A DNA stretch of 64,000 nt from Chitinophagaceae bacterium (GCA_017307735.1 JAFKGR010000005.1:124001-188000); one strand, 5' to 3'. Positions 43,983-53,414 are shown, numbered from the stretch's first letter. Numbers and translations: made by a program. Notes: generated by a model not told the origin, from the sequence alone.

Positions 43983-45641
43983 ATGCCAATAGACAATTCC
44001 ATTAAAACCGTTCTAATCATCGGTTCTGGCCCCATTGTGATCGGTCAGGCCTGTGAATTTGATTACTCCGGTTCCCAGGCTTCACGCAGTCTGCGCGAAG
44101 AAGGAATCAAAGTGATTCTTCTCAACAATAATCCGGCAACCATCATGACCGACCCGATGACGGCGGATAAAGTATATCTGCTGCCTCTGACGGTTGAAAG
44201 TATTGAACAGATTATCGAAGAAAATCATATTGATGCCGTACTCGGAACGATGGGCGGTCAGACGGCGCTGAACCTCTGCAAAGAAGCCGACGAACTGGGT
44301 GTATGGGAACTGAATAATATCCGGCTGATTGGTGTTGACATCAAAGCCATCGATAAAGCAGAAGACCGCGAGCAGTTCCGTGAATGGATGATCCGTCTCG
44401 GAATTCCGGTAGCTCCTGCACACGTTGCCAATTCTCTTTTGGAAGGAAAAGACATTGCGCAGCAATTGGGATTGCCCATCGTTATCCGCCCTTCCTTCAC
44501 GCTCGGAGGTTCTGGTGGCGGTATTGTTTTCAACAGAAGTGAACTTGAACCTGCATTGGAACGCGGTTTAAATACCTCTCCGATGCATGAAGTGCTTGTA
44601 GAGAAAGCCCTGCTCGGATGGAAAGAATTTGAGCTGGAATTATTGCGCGATGCAAATGACAATGTGGTCATTATTTGTACTGTTGAAAATGTGGATCCGA
44701 TGGGGGTGCACACCGGCGACAGCATTACCGTGGCTCCGGCCATGACTTTGAGCGACACGGCTTTTCAGAAAATGCGTAACATGGGAATTCAGATTATGCG
44801 CGACCTCGGAAACTTTGCCGGTGGTTGCAATATTCAGTTTACCCTGAATCCGAAAGATGAAGAAATCCTTGCCATAGAAATCAATCCGCGTGTAAGCCGG
44901 TCTTCCGCATTGGCAAGTAAGGCCACCGGATACCCCATTGCAAAAATTGCCGCCAAACTCGCGATTGGATACACTTTGGACGAATTGAAGAATCAGATTA
45001 CAAAAACAACTTCCGCATATTTTGAACCTGCACTGGATTATGTCATTGTCAAAATACCGCGTTGGAATTTCGACAAATTCAAAGGGGCAGATGATACCCT
45101 CGGGTTGCAGATGAAATCGGTAGGAGAGGTGATGGGCATCGGCCGCAGTTTTGCAGAAGCCGTTCAGAAAGCCTGCCAGAGCCTGGAAAATGAAGCAGTC
45201 GGATTGGGTTATTATGGTAAGAGCCTGATGCATCCGGACGAAATTGCTGAATACATCAAAACTCCGAAATGGGACCGCATTTTCAGAATCAAAGATGCCC
45301 TGATGATGGGCGTGAGTGTAAAGAGAATCTGTGAATCCACCGGAATTGATCGTTGGTTTATTTATCAAATCCAGAAGATTTGCGATTGTGAAAAAGAAAT
45401 CGCAAAAAAGACACTCGCCGATTTTCCAAAACAATTGATGTCGGACGCCAAGCAACTCGGATTCAGTGATGAACAGATTGCCCGCATCATGCACGATGGC
45501 AGTACTGACGAGGATGTATATGCGAAAAGGAAAAGTATGGGTATCATGCGTGTCTATAAAATGGTGGATACCTGCAGCGCAGAATTCCAGGCAGAAACCC
45601 CATATTACTACAGCACTTTTGAATCAGCATCAAATCAATAA
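43983..45641 (+). CDS. carB: Carbamoyl-phosphate synthase large subunit, N-terminal half
   Basis: A 552-aa protein containing the carboxyphosphate synthetic domain (LIIGSGPIVIGQACEFDYSG, TMGGQTALNLC, IRPSFTLGGSGGGIVFN, AIEINPRVSRSSALASKATG) and the oligomerisation domain (SLMHPDEIAEYIKTPKWDRI, FSDEQIARIMHDGSTDEDVY). In E. coli these form residues 1 to about 553 of a single ~1073-aa CarB. It ends with a normal stop and the second half starts 15 bp later at its own ATG. The split falls exactly at the domain boundary, so it looks natural and not a frameshift. Function: carbamoyl phosphate for pyrimidine and arginine synthesis with CarA, which is not in this window. Confidence 0.95.
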   Translation: MPIDNSIKTVLIIGSGPIVIGQACEFDYSGSQASRSLREEGIKVILLNNNPATIMTDPMTADKVYLLPLTVESIEQIIEENHIDAVLGTMGGQTALNLCKEADELGVWELNNIRLIGVDIKAIDKAEDREQFREWMIRLGIPVAPAHVANSLLEGKDIAQQLGLPIVIRPSFTLGGSGGGIVFNRSELEPALERGLNTSPMHEVLVEKALLGWKEFELELLRDANDNVVIICTVENVDPMGVHTGDSITVAPAMTLSDTAFQKMRNMGIQIMRDLGNFAGGCNIQFTLNPKDEEILAIEINPRVSRSSALASKATGYPIAKIAAKLAIGYTLDELKNQITKTTSAYFEPALDYVIVKIPRWNFDKFKGADDTLGLQMKSVGEVMGIGRSFAEAVQKACQSLENEAVGLGYYGKSLMHPDEIAEYIKTPKWDRIFRIKDALMMGVSVKRICESTGIDRWFIYQIQKICDCEKEIAKKTLADFPKQLMSDAKQLGFSDEQIARIMHDGSTDEDVYAKRKSMGIMRVYKMVDTCSAEFQAETPYYYSTFESASNQ

Positions 45642-45656
45642 AACATTACAAAATTC

Positions 45657-46850
45657 ATGTCACAGGAAATTTCGCACAATGAATCCCATCCTTCTTCAAA
45701 AAAGAAAATCATCGTATTGGGCAGCGGGCCCAACCGGATCGGACAGGGGATAGAATTTGATTATTGTTGTGTGCACGGTTTGATTGCCATCAAAGAATGC
45801 GGCATGGAAGCTATCATGATCAATTGCAATCCGGAAACGGTTTCCACAGATTTTGACATTGCCGACAAACTTTATTTTGAACCCGTATTCTGGGAACACA
45901 TCTGGGAAATTATTGAGCTGGAAAAACCTGCCGGAGTGATTGTTCAGCTCGGCGGGCAAACAGCATTGAAACTGGCCAAACGGCTAAATGAAAAGGGAAT
46001 TAAAATTATCGGGACTTCTTTTGACAGCATGGACATCGCGGAAGACAGAGGCAGATTCAGCGATATGCTCAAAGAGCTCGATATCCCCTATCCGAGATAC
46101 GGCGTGGCCATGGGAACAGACGAAGCCATAGAGGTGGCACATCATGTGGGATATCCGGTATTGGTGAGGCCCAGTTATGTTTTGGGCGGACAGAGAATGC
46201 GGATTGTGATCAATGATGAAGAACTGGAATCCGGCGTATTGAATCTTCTTAAACATTTGCCGGGAAACAGAATCCTGATCGACCATTTCCTTGATCGTGC
46301 ACAGGAGGCTGAGATTGATGCCATCTTCGATGGAGAAACATTTCATGTGATGGGTGTTATGGAACACATTGAACCGGCCGGCATCCATAGTGGCGATAGC
46401 AATGCGGTTTTGCCGCAATTCAATCTGAGTCCGCTGATGGTGCAAACGATGGAAGAGTATGCAGAAAAGATTGCGCGGAAACTTGGCATTCTCGGACTCA
46501 TCAATATTCAATTTGCGATTAAGAACAACACCGTTTATGTGATAGAAGCCAATCCGAGAGCTTCGAGAACAACCCCGTTTATTGCAAAGGCCTATCAGAT
46601 TCCCTATCTGAATATTGCCACCAAAATCATGCTGAAGGAAGCCAGGCTGAAAGATTACAAATTCGAAAAGAAACTGAAAGGATTTGCCATCAAGGAACCG
46701 GTATTTTCATTTAATAAATTTCCTCATGTCAATAAGGAATTAGGTCCTGAAATGAAGAGCACCGGAGAAGCCATTCGTTTCATCAAAGATTTAAAAGATC
46801 CCTATTTCAGGCAACTGTACAAAGAAAGAAGTGTGTATTTGAGTAAGTAA
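45657..46850 (+). CDS. carB: Carbamoyl-phosphate synthase large subunit, C-terminal half, no allosteric domain
   Basis: A 397-aa protein holding the carbamoyl-phosphate synthetic ATP-grasp half: KKIIVLGSGPNRIGQGIEFD, VIVQLGGQTALKLAK, VRPSYVLGGQRMRIV, and VIEANPRASRTTPFIAKAY. It begins with an extra Ser/His-rich ~18-residue tail. It stops after FIKDLKDPYFRQLYKERS, about where the E. coli protein would enter its MGS-like allosteric domain. That ~135-residue regulatory domain is absent, so UMP/ornithine control would be lost or supplied elsewhere. Immediately downstream of, and co-directional with, the first half. Confidence 0.93.
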   Translation: MSQEISHNESHPSSKKKIIVLGSGPNRIGQGIEFDYCCVHGLIAIKECGMEAIMINCNPETVSTDFDIADKLYFEPVFWEHIWEIIELEKPAGVIVQLGGQTALKLAKRLNEKGIKIIGTSFDSMDIAEDRGRFSDMLKELDIPYPRYGVAMGTDEAIEVAHHVGYPVLVRPSYVLGGQRMRIVINDEELESGVLNLLKHLPGNRILIDHFLDRAQEAEIDAIFDGETFHVMGVMEHIEPAGIHSGDSNAVLPQFNLSPLMVQTMEEYAEKIARKLGILGLINIQFAIKNNTVYVIEANPRASRTTPFIAKAYQIPYLNIATKIMLKEARLKDYKFEKKLKGFAIKEPVFSFNKFPHVNKELGPEMKSTGEAIRFIKDLKDPYFRQLYKERSVYLSK

Positions 46851-46952
46851 TAATTACAAGTTTAGTTATCACATAAATATTTCGAAGCCCCGGTACGAGG
46901 CAATTGAAGGTCGTGTACGGTAAGAGAATATGATGAATACCCGGATCAAATC

Positions 46953-47214
46953 TCCTATTCGTGCGTCCGTGGCTCAATTATTTTTCCCCGTTTATTTACA
47001 AAATCAGTTTTGAAGCTTACAAAAGAGTATTATCGTTTCGCGACATTTCTTTTACTCTTCTAAAAAAAGCCACGAATGAAAAGTCCTATTCGTGTATTCG
47101 TGGCTCAATTATTTTTCCTTTTTTATTTACAAAACCAGTTTTGAAGCTTACAAAAGAGTATTATCGTTTCGCGACATTCCTTTTACTCTTCTAAAAAAAG
47201 CCACGAATGAACGA
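46953..47214. repeat. Tandem duplication of a 131-bp AT-rich element with inverted ends
   Basis: Two copies (46953-47083 and 47084-47214) are nearly identical, differing at a handful of bases. Each copy starts near ATTCGTG..CGTGGCTCAATTA and ends with AAAAAAGCCACGAATGA, so the ends form an inverted repeat (CGTGGCT/AGCCACG). It lies in the 386-bp gap between carB and the aminopeptidase gene. It resembles a small non-coding repeat element (MITE- or REP-like). Short open frames across it are not coding. Confidence 0.8.
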
Positions 47215-47236
47215 ATGAAGAAATCACATCCGATCC

Positions 47237-49120
47237 TCACTTCTTCTTCCACACATTATTATCCTGAAATTTATCCGGAATTAAATTTGTCCCGAGAACA
47301 ACAGAATCCAGATTCTTAAAACTAACAGGCAGGGTTACACTAAATATCTTCTGTCCTTTTTCCCAAACTGACGGTGAATATTTTTTCTCAATCGTTTTAC
47401 CATTGTTTGTCTGGATTGTAAGTACGACCGGCAGCGGAAGGCCTCCTGTATTTTTCACAACCGCAATGGCGTTTTTGGTTTTTTGTGACTTCACTGTCAC
47501 CGACATTTCCGGATATTCCCATTCGAAAAACCATTTTTTCCAAAACCAATTCAGATTCTTGTTTGTGCCCTTGTTGAAACTATAAAAGAAATCATACGGG
47601 TTAGGATGTTTGCCATTCCAGGTTTTCATGTAATAATGCAATCCTTTAAAGTACAATTCATCTCCGAGTAATTGTTGCAACACATAATAGCAAACTCCTG
47701 GTTTCCCATAAGAGTTGGCGAGGTAAGTCAACCCGCTGTACAATTTTGTATTTGTTATCAGCGGAACATTCTGATCTGTGCCGGAAACCTTTACAAATCG
47801 CGTCTTGCTGAAAATGCCATCATCTTCCGGTTCGCCCATCAAAGGGGAAATTACCGATTCGCCGATTGTGGCCCATCCTTCATCCATCCAACTGTCCTGC
47901 GTTTCATTGGTTCCCATAAAGAAAGGAAAGTAAGAGTGGAAAATCTCATGTGTCGTCAGTTGCACTGCGTCTTTGCGATTGGGCAACGGATTATCATTCG
48001 CCATCATCGGATATTCCATCTGATCAGTTCCGTCAAATACCGTGATGTGCGGAAAAGGAAACGGATATTTGGGGTAATAATGACTGGAGTAATAAACCGT
48101 CTGCCGTGCCTGGTCCGCTACATCAAAGTAATCTTTATGAATCGGATTGAATACCGCTTCGGCAACAGTCCTTCTTCCTGTAGAAGAATCTACAACGACG
48201 GCACTTGCCTCCCACAGATAATGATTGCTCAGCGCAAAAGCGAAATCCGTGACATGAGTTGCATTGAATTCCCATCGTCCTGATTCGTTCTCTTTGAAAA
48301 CTTTATTTTGAGCATAATCCGTTGAATCGATAACAAAAATAATTTTGTTGGAAGAGGAAGCTTTGTTGATTTTGTTTAAAGTATTTTGACTAAAGTTTTC
48401 GGCGGCATTTTCTCTGTTGCCCGTAGCCCATGCTACATAACCTTTTGGCAATTGAATGCTGACATTAAAGTTTCCGAAGTCGTTGTAAAATTCCTGTGCG
48501 CCATTATAGCTCCATGTATCCCATCCGTCTATATCATCATAAACGGCTATACGCGGAAAAAAGTAGGCAATAAAATATGAACCACTGTCCACCATACCTG
48601 TTCTCACCGGAGAACCCGTATTCACTTTGTAATTCCAGTTAATTTCAAGCTGGGTTTCTGAATGCGGTAATACAGGTTTATCAGGTTTTATAAAAAGGTT
48701 GGTGTTGACATGAAAGGCCTTATTCTCATCAGAAAAATTTGAAATCACTTCATCTCCGATTTTGAAATAAGTAATCTGAACTCCACCCGTCAAATCTTTG
48801 TCAGCAATATGACTCTGCCTTTCAACACCTTTTTTATACAGATCGGGGTACAATCGTATGATTATCTCCTTCAGAGAATCCGGACTGTTGTTCAGATAAG
48901 AAATTATTTCCGTTCCCTTTAATTCCTGCGTAACCGGATCAAAAGAAATCTGCATGTTGTAGTCGGCCCTGTTTTGCCAATAATTTTTTCCGGGAATTCC
49001 ATTTTCGGTGCGGGTGCCTCTTACAACGGCTTTTTGGAAATTGGTATTGGTGAAAAGAGTTTGGGCATGGAGAAAAGAGACGAGGCAAATCAAAATTGGG
49101 AGAGATAGGATTTTTTTCAT
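47237..49120 (-). CDS. M1-family zinc metallopeptidase
   Basis: A 627-aa secreted/periplasmic peptidase: signal peptide (MKKILSLPILICLVSFLHAQ), a beta-rich N-terminal domain, and the catalytic site HEIFH followed 18 residues later by Glu (HEXXH-x18-E, in DEGWATIGES). The M1 GxMEN-equivalent appears as DGTDQMEYPMMAND. The C-terminal ~100 residues form an Ig-like domain (VTVKSQKTKNAIAVVKNTGG). No ERAP-like large C-terminal helical domain, so it is the shorter leukotriene-hydrolase/M1-like form. The preceding segment LFPRIAVYDDIDGW-type strands fit the family. Confidence 0.92.
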   Translation of the reverse strand: MKKILSLPILICLVSFLHAQTLFTNTNFQKAVVRGTRTENGIPGKNYWQNRADYNMQISFDPVTQELKGTEIISYLNNSPDSLKEIIIRLYPDLYKKGVERQSHIADKDLTGGVQITYFKIGDEVISNFSDENKAFHVNTNLFIKPDKPVLPHSETQLEINWNYKVNTGSPVRTGMVDSGSYFIAYFFPRIAVYDDIDGWDTWSYNGAQEFYNDFGNFNVSIQLPKGYVAWATGNRENAAENFSQNTLNKINKASSSNKIIFVIDSTDYAQNKVFKENESGRWEFNATHVTDFAFALSNHYLWEASAVVVDSSTGRRTVAEAVFNPIHKDYFDVADQARQTVYYSSHYYPKYPFPFPHITVFDGTDQMEYPMMANDNPLPNRKDAVQLTTHEIFHSYFPFFMGTNETQDSWMDEGWATIGESVISPLMGEPEDDGIFSKTRFVKVSGTDQNVPLITNTKLYSGLTYLANSYGKPGVCYYVLQQLLGDELYFKGLHYYMKTWNGKHPNPYDFFYSFNKGTNKNLNWFWKKWFFEWEYPEMSVTVKSQKTKNAIAVVKNTGGLPLPVVLTIQTNNGKTIEKKYSPSVWEKGQKIFSVTLPVSFKNLDSVVLGTNLIPDKFQDNNVWKKK

Positions 49121-49224
49121 AGATACAAAAGTAAAAGATGATTTTTTATACAGCCCTTGCAGAAGACCGAGGGAGGAGAGATGTTTGTATTCTAAAGCAG
49201 TTCCGGGTAACTGAAAAATATTTC

Positions 49225-49638
49225 TTAAATCACACTCTTACCTGTCCTGAAACAAACCCCTTTGAAAAATGCAACTTCTTTGTTGTCCTGATTTTTAATG
49301 ATGACCTGATACAATCCTGACGATTTTCCGTCATGCACCTCGATTGCCTCCGCTGTCAACACATCCTTCGGTTTGACCGGTTTTACAAAATTGATAGACG
49401 TATCTATCGCCAGTGAAAGTACATTCCTGTTGTTACACGCAAAAGCAAATGTACTGTCGGCCAGGCTGAATGCAATACCGCCATGGGCAACGCCTAGTCC
49501 ATTCATCATGTCTGCACGCACGGTCATCCGCGTTTTGGCATATCCTTCCTTCAATTCCAGGATTTCGATACCCAGCCATCGGCTGAAGGCATCTTTCTGC
49601 ATCATGTGATGAACGACTTCTTTAGGTGAAACTGACAT
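49225..49638 (-). CDS. paaI: Phenylacetate-pathway hotdog thioesterase PaaI
   Basis: A 137-aa hotdog-fold acyl-CoA thioesterase; it hydrolyses dead-end CoA intermediates of phenylacetate breakdown. Core: YAKTRMTVRADMMNGLGVAH, then GGIAFSLADSTFAFACN with the conserved HGG and Asp, and AIDTSINFVKPVKPKDVLTA. The frame could extend upstream to 49752 but that part overlaps paaG; the start MSVSPKEVVHHM (49638) gives the normal length and a 13-bp gap from paaG. It is the last gene of the paaG-paaI unit. Confidence 0.9.
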   Translation of the reverse strand: MSVSPKEVVHHMMQKDAFSRWLGIEILELKEGYAKTRMTVRADMMNGLGVAHGGIAFSLADSTFAFACNNRNVLSLAIDTSINFVKPVKPKDVLTAEAIEVHDGKSSGLYQVIIKNQDNKEVAFFKGVCFRTGKSVI

Positions 49639-49651
49639 CTTGCTAATAGTT

Positions 49652-50428
49652 TTATTTTCCTTTAAAAACCGGCGCCCTTTTTTCCAGAAAAGCCCGCACA
49701 CCTTCAGCAAAGTCTGCTGTGTGTGCAGCCTTCTCCTGCCACCCGGCTTCATTATCTAATTGTTGTTCAAATGTAGCGTTCATAGATTGTTCAACCGCTT
49801 TTCTCGCGAAGTAAAGTGCGCGCGTGGGCATGGCAGCCAGTATCTTGGCGAGTTTCTCAACTTCAAAACTAAACCTTTCGTCCGGGAAGTATTTATAAAT
49901 CATACCCATTTTTTCGGCCTCGTGAGCACCCACCTTCTCAGCAGTCATCATGAGCGCAGTGGCCCTTTGCAAACCAACAAGCCGTGGAAGAATATAGGTA
50001 CCGCCGCTATCCGATATCAAACCGATTTTGCTGAATGCCTGAATAAGCGTTGCAGATTCCGCAGCCACCACAATATCACAACTCAGCGCGATGTTGGCGC
50101 CCGCGCCTGCGGCAATTCCTTTCACAGCAGCAATGACAGGCTTTTCAATATTTCTCAGGATATTTACAATAGGATTCAATTGTTCCGGAAGTATCCGTCT
50201 CATTTCGGGGCCGGTCGGGTCTTTTATTTCTCTAAGATCCTGTCCCGAACAAAAGGCTTTCCCCTTTCCGGTAAGAATAACACAACGAATATTTTCATCG
50301 GCGCCCGCTTCCAACAATTTTCTTTGAAGAGCAAGGGCCATTTCTCTGTTTATCGCATTGAATTTGTCGGGGCGGTTCAGAAGAAGTGTTGCCACACCGT
50401 CCTTCACTTCCATTAAAACTGCATCCAT
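49652..50428 (-). CDS. paaG: Enoyl-CoA hydratase/isomerase family protein PaaG
   Basis: A 258-aa crotonase-fold enzyme: VATLLLNRPDKFNAINREMA, VILTGKGKAFCSGQDLREI, the oxyanion-hole KGIAAGAGANIALSCDIVVA, SKIGLISDSGGTYILPRLVG with the catalytic Asp region, and GMIYKYFPDERFSFEVEKLA. In the phenylacetate pathway PaaG isomerises ring-1,2-epoxyphenylacetyl-CoA to the oxepin. The paaI neighbour and paaABCD upstream support this over generic fatty-acid hydratases. It starts its own transcription unit: a 421-bp gap separates it from paaD and a paaA-like promoter motif lies at 50452-50464. Confidence 0.88.
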   Translation of the reverse strand: MDAVLMEVKDGVATLLLNRPDKFNAINREMALALQRKLLEAGADENIRCVILTGKGKAFCSGQDLREIKDPTGPEMRRILPEQLNPIVNILRNIEKPVIAAVKGIAAGAGANIALSCDIVVAAESATLIQAFSKIGLISDSGGTYILPRLVGLQRATALMMTAEKVGAHEAEKMGMIYKYFPDERFSFEVEKLAKILAAMPTRALYFARKAVEQSMNATFEQQLDNEAGWQEKAAHTADFAEGVRAFLEKRAPVFKGK

Positions 50429-50451
50429 ATTCTTTTTGTTGATTCAATTTC

Positions 50452-50464
50452 AAGGTAAGAAATT
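50452..50464 (-). promoter_or_regulatory. Promoter motif shared with paaA
   Basis: The plus-strand word AAGGTAAGAAATT (minus: AATTTCTTACCTT) occurs here and at 53415-53427, each 22-23 bp before the paaG and paaA start codons. The TTACCTT core resembles a -7 box (TACCTTG). Confidence 0.5.
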
Positions 50465-50614
50465 TAGTGAAGAGTGTAGGGTTTGGGGTTAGATAATACG
50501 TTTAATATTTAAGGTTAGAAAATTATCTGACGAAATGGAGAACAAAAACTTTTTACACAGGAGGAGATAAAGAATCACAATAAAAAAGAAAGTCGTTACC
50601 TCTATACCCAACAA

Positions 50615-50728
50615 CTAATACCAAAGTGAATTTTAATATAAGCCATAAATCATTAGTATTATACCGGTGTGATAGCCGTTTAGACCAATTTTATTGGGCT
50701 ATTACGGATATCCTTTCGGTATAAATAG
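50615..50728. repeat. Possible MITE-like palindromic element
   Basis: About 114 bp between paaG and paaD. The left end CTAATACCAAAG (50615-50626) is inverted at the right as CTTTCGGTATAAATAG. Inside is a nested palindrome: TTATACCG .. CGGTATAA around CCAAT/ATTGG. It has no coding capacity. It may be a mobile non-autonomous element or a long hairpin ending transcription of paaABCD. Confidence 0.45.
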
Positions 50729-50849
50729 TCCTAAAAATATTTAATCAAAAAACCCACAACCGGGAATTTGCCACTGCAGAAGGGATCCGGAATCCGCCAC
50801 GGCGAACATGCTCCGGAACTCAAGACCCGGAACTCGAAACTTTAACTGC

Positions 50850-51344
50850 TTAGTGGCACTTGAAATACTCAAACGGTTCCCTGCAATCATTACATTTAAA
50901 AAGGGCTTTGCAAGCGGTAGTGCCAAACGCGGTAACGAGTATGGTGTCCATAGAATGGCAATGAGGGCAGCGCGGGTGTTTCTTTTCCAGAACTTCGGTG
51001 GCAGAAGAACCTTCGGGAGGCGCAATACCAAATCTTTTCAATTTGGCTTTGCACTCATCAGTCATCCAGTCGGTAGTCCATGCCGGTGACAACTGTGTTA
51101 CCACATGGAAGTTTTCTATTTTGTTGTCGCGCAATTTTTTGATGACACTCAATGTAATCATGTCCGTCGCAGGGCAACCGCTATAAGTCGGAGTGAGAAT
51201 TACAATAAATTTACCCTCTTCTTTTCTGACATCTCTCAGAATTCCGAGATCTGCAATTGTAACAACCGGAATTTCCGGATCCACAACTTCACTCAGCATT
51301 TTCCGAATATCCTCTACTGTTATTTCTTTATCTGCAATAATCAT
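50850..51344 (-). CDS. paaD: Phenylacetate-CoA epoxidase complex protein PaaD
   Basis: A 164-aa protein with an N-terminal MIP18/DUF59-type domain (VEDIRKMLSEVVDPEIPVVT, LTPTYSGCPATDMITLSV) and a C-terminal zinc-ribbon (PRCPHCHSMDTILVTAFG to CKALFKCNDCREPFEYFKC). PaaD (PaaJ in some organisms) helps assemble or maintain the iron site of the PaaABCE epoxidase. The fourth gene of the paaABCD operon. Confidence 0.92.
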   Translation of the reverse strand: MIIADKEITVEDIRKMLSEVVDPEIPVVTIADLGILRDVRKEEGKFIVILTPTYSGCPATDMITLSVIKKLRDNKIENFHVVTQLSPAWTTDWMTDECKAKLKRFGIAPPEGSSATEVLEKKHPRCPHCHSMDTILVTAFGTTACKALFKCNDCREPFEYFKCH

Positions 51345-51360
51345 AGGCTATAATTTTATG

Positions 51361-52137
51361 CTACCATTCGCATCCCGGATATGCCCTCTGTAAAAACTGC
51401 ATTTCTGCAAGCAGGTGGCCGAGGTGTTCTGTGTGCAACCCTTTCTTTCCGCCTTTGCGCATGTAAGTATGGGATTCTGGTAACGTCAGGGAGGCCTCCG
51501 TCAAAACCAATGATACTTCTTTGTTCCACCCGGCCTTCATATTTTCAAAAAAATCTTCGCCGGCATTTTCAAAAATTCCATCCCACTCGTATCCTTCCGG
51601 TTCAAAGAACTCCTGTGTATAGGGCCAAAGATATTCCAGCGCTTTTTGCATTCTTCCCCGGCTTTCTTCAGTACCATCTCCAAGACGCCGGACCCAATCG
51701 CTGCTCCAACGCACATGATAAGTCACTTCTTTCAATGCTTTTTCTGCCACATCTGAGAGGTTCTTAATTGGAGAATAAATCAGTTTCCCATACATCTGAC
51801 GTTGCCAATGAGCTAAGAAAAAAATCTTGAGAACAGATTGTCCCCAATCACCATTGGGCAGTTCGGAAATTTGAAGGTTCTTAAAATCCCATGCATCACG
51901 CAAAAATGCAATCGTATCTTCTGTAGCCTTACTTCCCGGTTCCTGTTTATTCTTCAGCTCCGCCGCAAATTGATACAACAGCCTGGCCTGGCCTATTTCA
52001 TCCAATGCAATGTTGGTGATAGCTATGTCGAGTTCAAGTATCGGGCCGTGCCCGGTCCATTCGCTAAGTCTTTGACCCATGATGAGAGAACTGTCGGCCA
52101 ACATCAATGTATATTCGTAAATATTTTTGTCTTCCAT
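51361..52137 (-). CDS. paaC: Phenylacetyl-CoA epoxidase structural subunit PaaC
   Basis: A 258-aa ferritin-like helical-bundle subunit that forms the PaaAC heterodimer core without its own diiron centre. Landmarks: LMLADSSLIMGQRLSEWTGH, LDIAITNIALDEIGQARLLY, ALKEVTYHVRWSSDWVRRLG with EESRGRMQKALEYLWPYTQE. The gene starts 3 bp after paaB ends (52141) and ends 16 bp before paaD starts. Confidence 0.93.
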   Translation of the reverse strand: MEDKNIYEYTLMLADSSLIMGQRLSEWTGHGPILELDIAITNIALDEIGQARLLYQFAAELKNKQEPGSKATEDTIAFLRDAWDFKNLQISELPNGDWGQSVLKIFFLAHWQRQMYGKLIYSPIKNLSDVAEKALKEVTYHVRWSSDWVRRLGDGTEESRGRMQKALEYLWPYTQEFFEPEGYEWDGIFENAGEDFFENMKAGWNKEVSLVLTEASLTLPESHTYMRKGGKKGLHTEHLGHLLAEMQFLQRAYPGCEW

Positions 52138-52140
52138 AAC

Positions 52141-52422
52141 TTACATGTATTGTACCTCGTCAGGCAGTTTGTAAAAAGTGGGGTGACGATATACCTTGTC
52201 ATTGGCCGGGTCAAAGAAACTTCCCGAATCTTCCGGGCTGGAAGCATGAATATATCTGGATTCTACCACCCAGATACTGATCCCCTCCATTCTGCGGGTA
52301 TATACATCCCTTGCGCTTTCGAGCGCTGTCCGGGCATCTGCCGCATGCAGGCTCCCTACATGTTTGTGATCCAGTCCCTGCTTGTTGCGGATGAAAACTT
52401 CCCAAAGTGGTTGCTCATTCAT
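52141..52422 (-). CDS. paaB: Phenylacetyl-CoA epoxidase subunit PaaB
   Basis: A 93-aa subunit bridging PaaAC dimers. Landmarks: [60 protein letters not shown]. The frame extends upstream to 52503 but that part is inside paaA; the start [12 protein letters not shown] at 52422 gives normal size and overlaps the paaA stop by 8 bp (translational coupling). Confidence 0.93.
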   Translation of the reverse strand: MNEQPLWEVFIRNKQGLDHKHVGSLHAADARTALESARDVYTRRMEGISIWVVESRYIHASSPEDSGSFFDPANDKVYRHPTFYKLPDEVQYM

Positions 52423-53392
52423 TTTTGCTGATTTTAGTTGATGTTTTATCTGTTGAACTTTTTGACTTTGCGTCCTGTTTTGCTGCGTACGCCATCGCTG
52501 CATCCCTTACCCATTTTCCGTTTTCGTGCGCCGCAATACGGGCACTCATTCTCTCCTCATTGCACGGCCCATAACCTTTTACCACGCTCCAGAATTCATC
52601 CCAATCGATTTCTCCAAAATCATAGTGTTTTCTTTCTTCATTCCATTTCAAATCCGGATCCGGAATTTTTAATCCAAGAACCTCCACCTGTTGTGCGCAC
52701 ATATCAATAAACTTTTGACGAAGTTCATCATTGCTAAACCGTTTAATTTTCCATGCCATGCTTTGTTTAGTATGAGGAGAATCTGCATCTCGCGGCCCGA
52801 ACATCATTACGCTTGGCCACCACCATCTGTTAATGGCGTCCTGTGCCATTGCCTTCTGTTCTTTGGAACCCTGTGCAAGTGTGAGTAAAATCTGATATCC
52901 CTGTCTCTGATGAAAACTTTCTTCTTTGCAAATACGAATCATACCTCTTGAGTAAGGGGCAAATGAGGTGCGGCACAGTGGTATCTGGTTAATGATGGCT
53001 GCGCCATCCACCAGCCAGCCTATGGCTCCCATATCGGCCCATGTCAAAGTAGGATAATTGAAAATGGAACTATACTTGGCTTTTCCGCTCAGCAGTTGTT
53101 CCTGCATTTCTTCGCGGGTGATGTTCAGCGTTTCTGCTGCGCAATACAAATACAATCCATGCCCGGCTTCGTCCTGCACTTTTGCTATCAAAATGAGTTT
53201 CCTGTTTAGCGTGGGCGCCCTTGTGATCCAGTTTGCTTCGGGAAGCATCCCGACAATTTCGCTGTGGGCGTGCTGGCTGATTTGTCGAATTAACGTCTTT
53301 CGATATTCGGCCGGCATCCAGTCCTTAGGTTCAATCTTGATATCCTTTTCGATTTTTTCATCGAACTCTTTTTGCAGGGCTTCTGTGTCCAT
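52415..53392 (-). CDS. paaA: Phenylacetyl-CoA epoxidase catalytic subunit PaaA
   Basis: A 325-aa diiron oxygenase subunit that epoxidises the phenyl ring of phenylacetyl-CoA. Diiron ligand motifs are visible in [19 protein letters not shown] (E..H) and [16 protein letters not shown] (E..H), within a ferritin-like fold; also [20 protein letters not shown]. It is the first gene of paaABCD; a promoter-like motif lies at 53415-53427. Together with PaaB, C and D, and the reductase PaaE (54062-55138), it makes a complete epoxidase set. Confidence 0.95.
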   Translation of the reverse strand: MDTEALQKEFDEKIEKDIKIEPKDWMPAEYRKTLIRQISQHAHSEIVGMLPEANWITRAPTLNRKLILIAKVQDEAGHGLYLYCAAETLNITREEMQEQLLSGKAKYSSIFNYPTLTWADMGAIGWLVDGAAIINQIPLCRTSFAPYSRGMIRICKEESFHQRQGYQILLTLAQGSKEQKAMAQDAINRWWWPSVMMFGPRDADSPHTKQSMAWKIKRFSNDELRQKFIDMCAQQVEVLGLKIPDPDLKWNEERKHYDFGEIDWDEFWSVVKGYGPCNEERMSARIAAHENGKWVRDAAMAYAAKQDAKSKSSTDKTSTKISKNE

Positions 53393-53414
53393 TTTCGGTA
53401 TATTTTCTTTCCGT

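Noticed and set aside
43983-46850. Frameshift or assembly error explaining the split carB
   Set aside because: Each half has its own start and stop at the domain boundary, the second half begins with an additional tail and no in-frame homologous residues are lost between them; a natural split is favoured.
46961-47319. Open frames in the tandem 131-bp repeat after carB
   Set aside because: They exist only because the same non-coding unit is duplicated.
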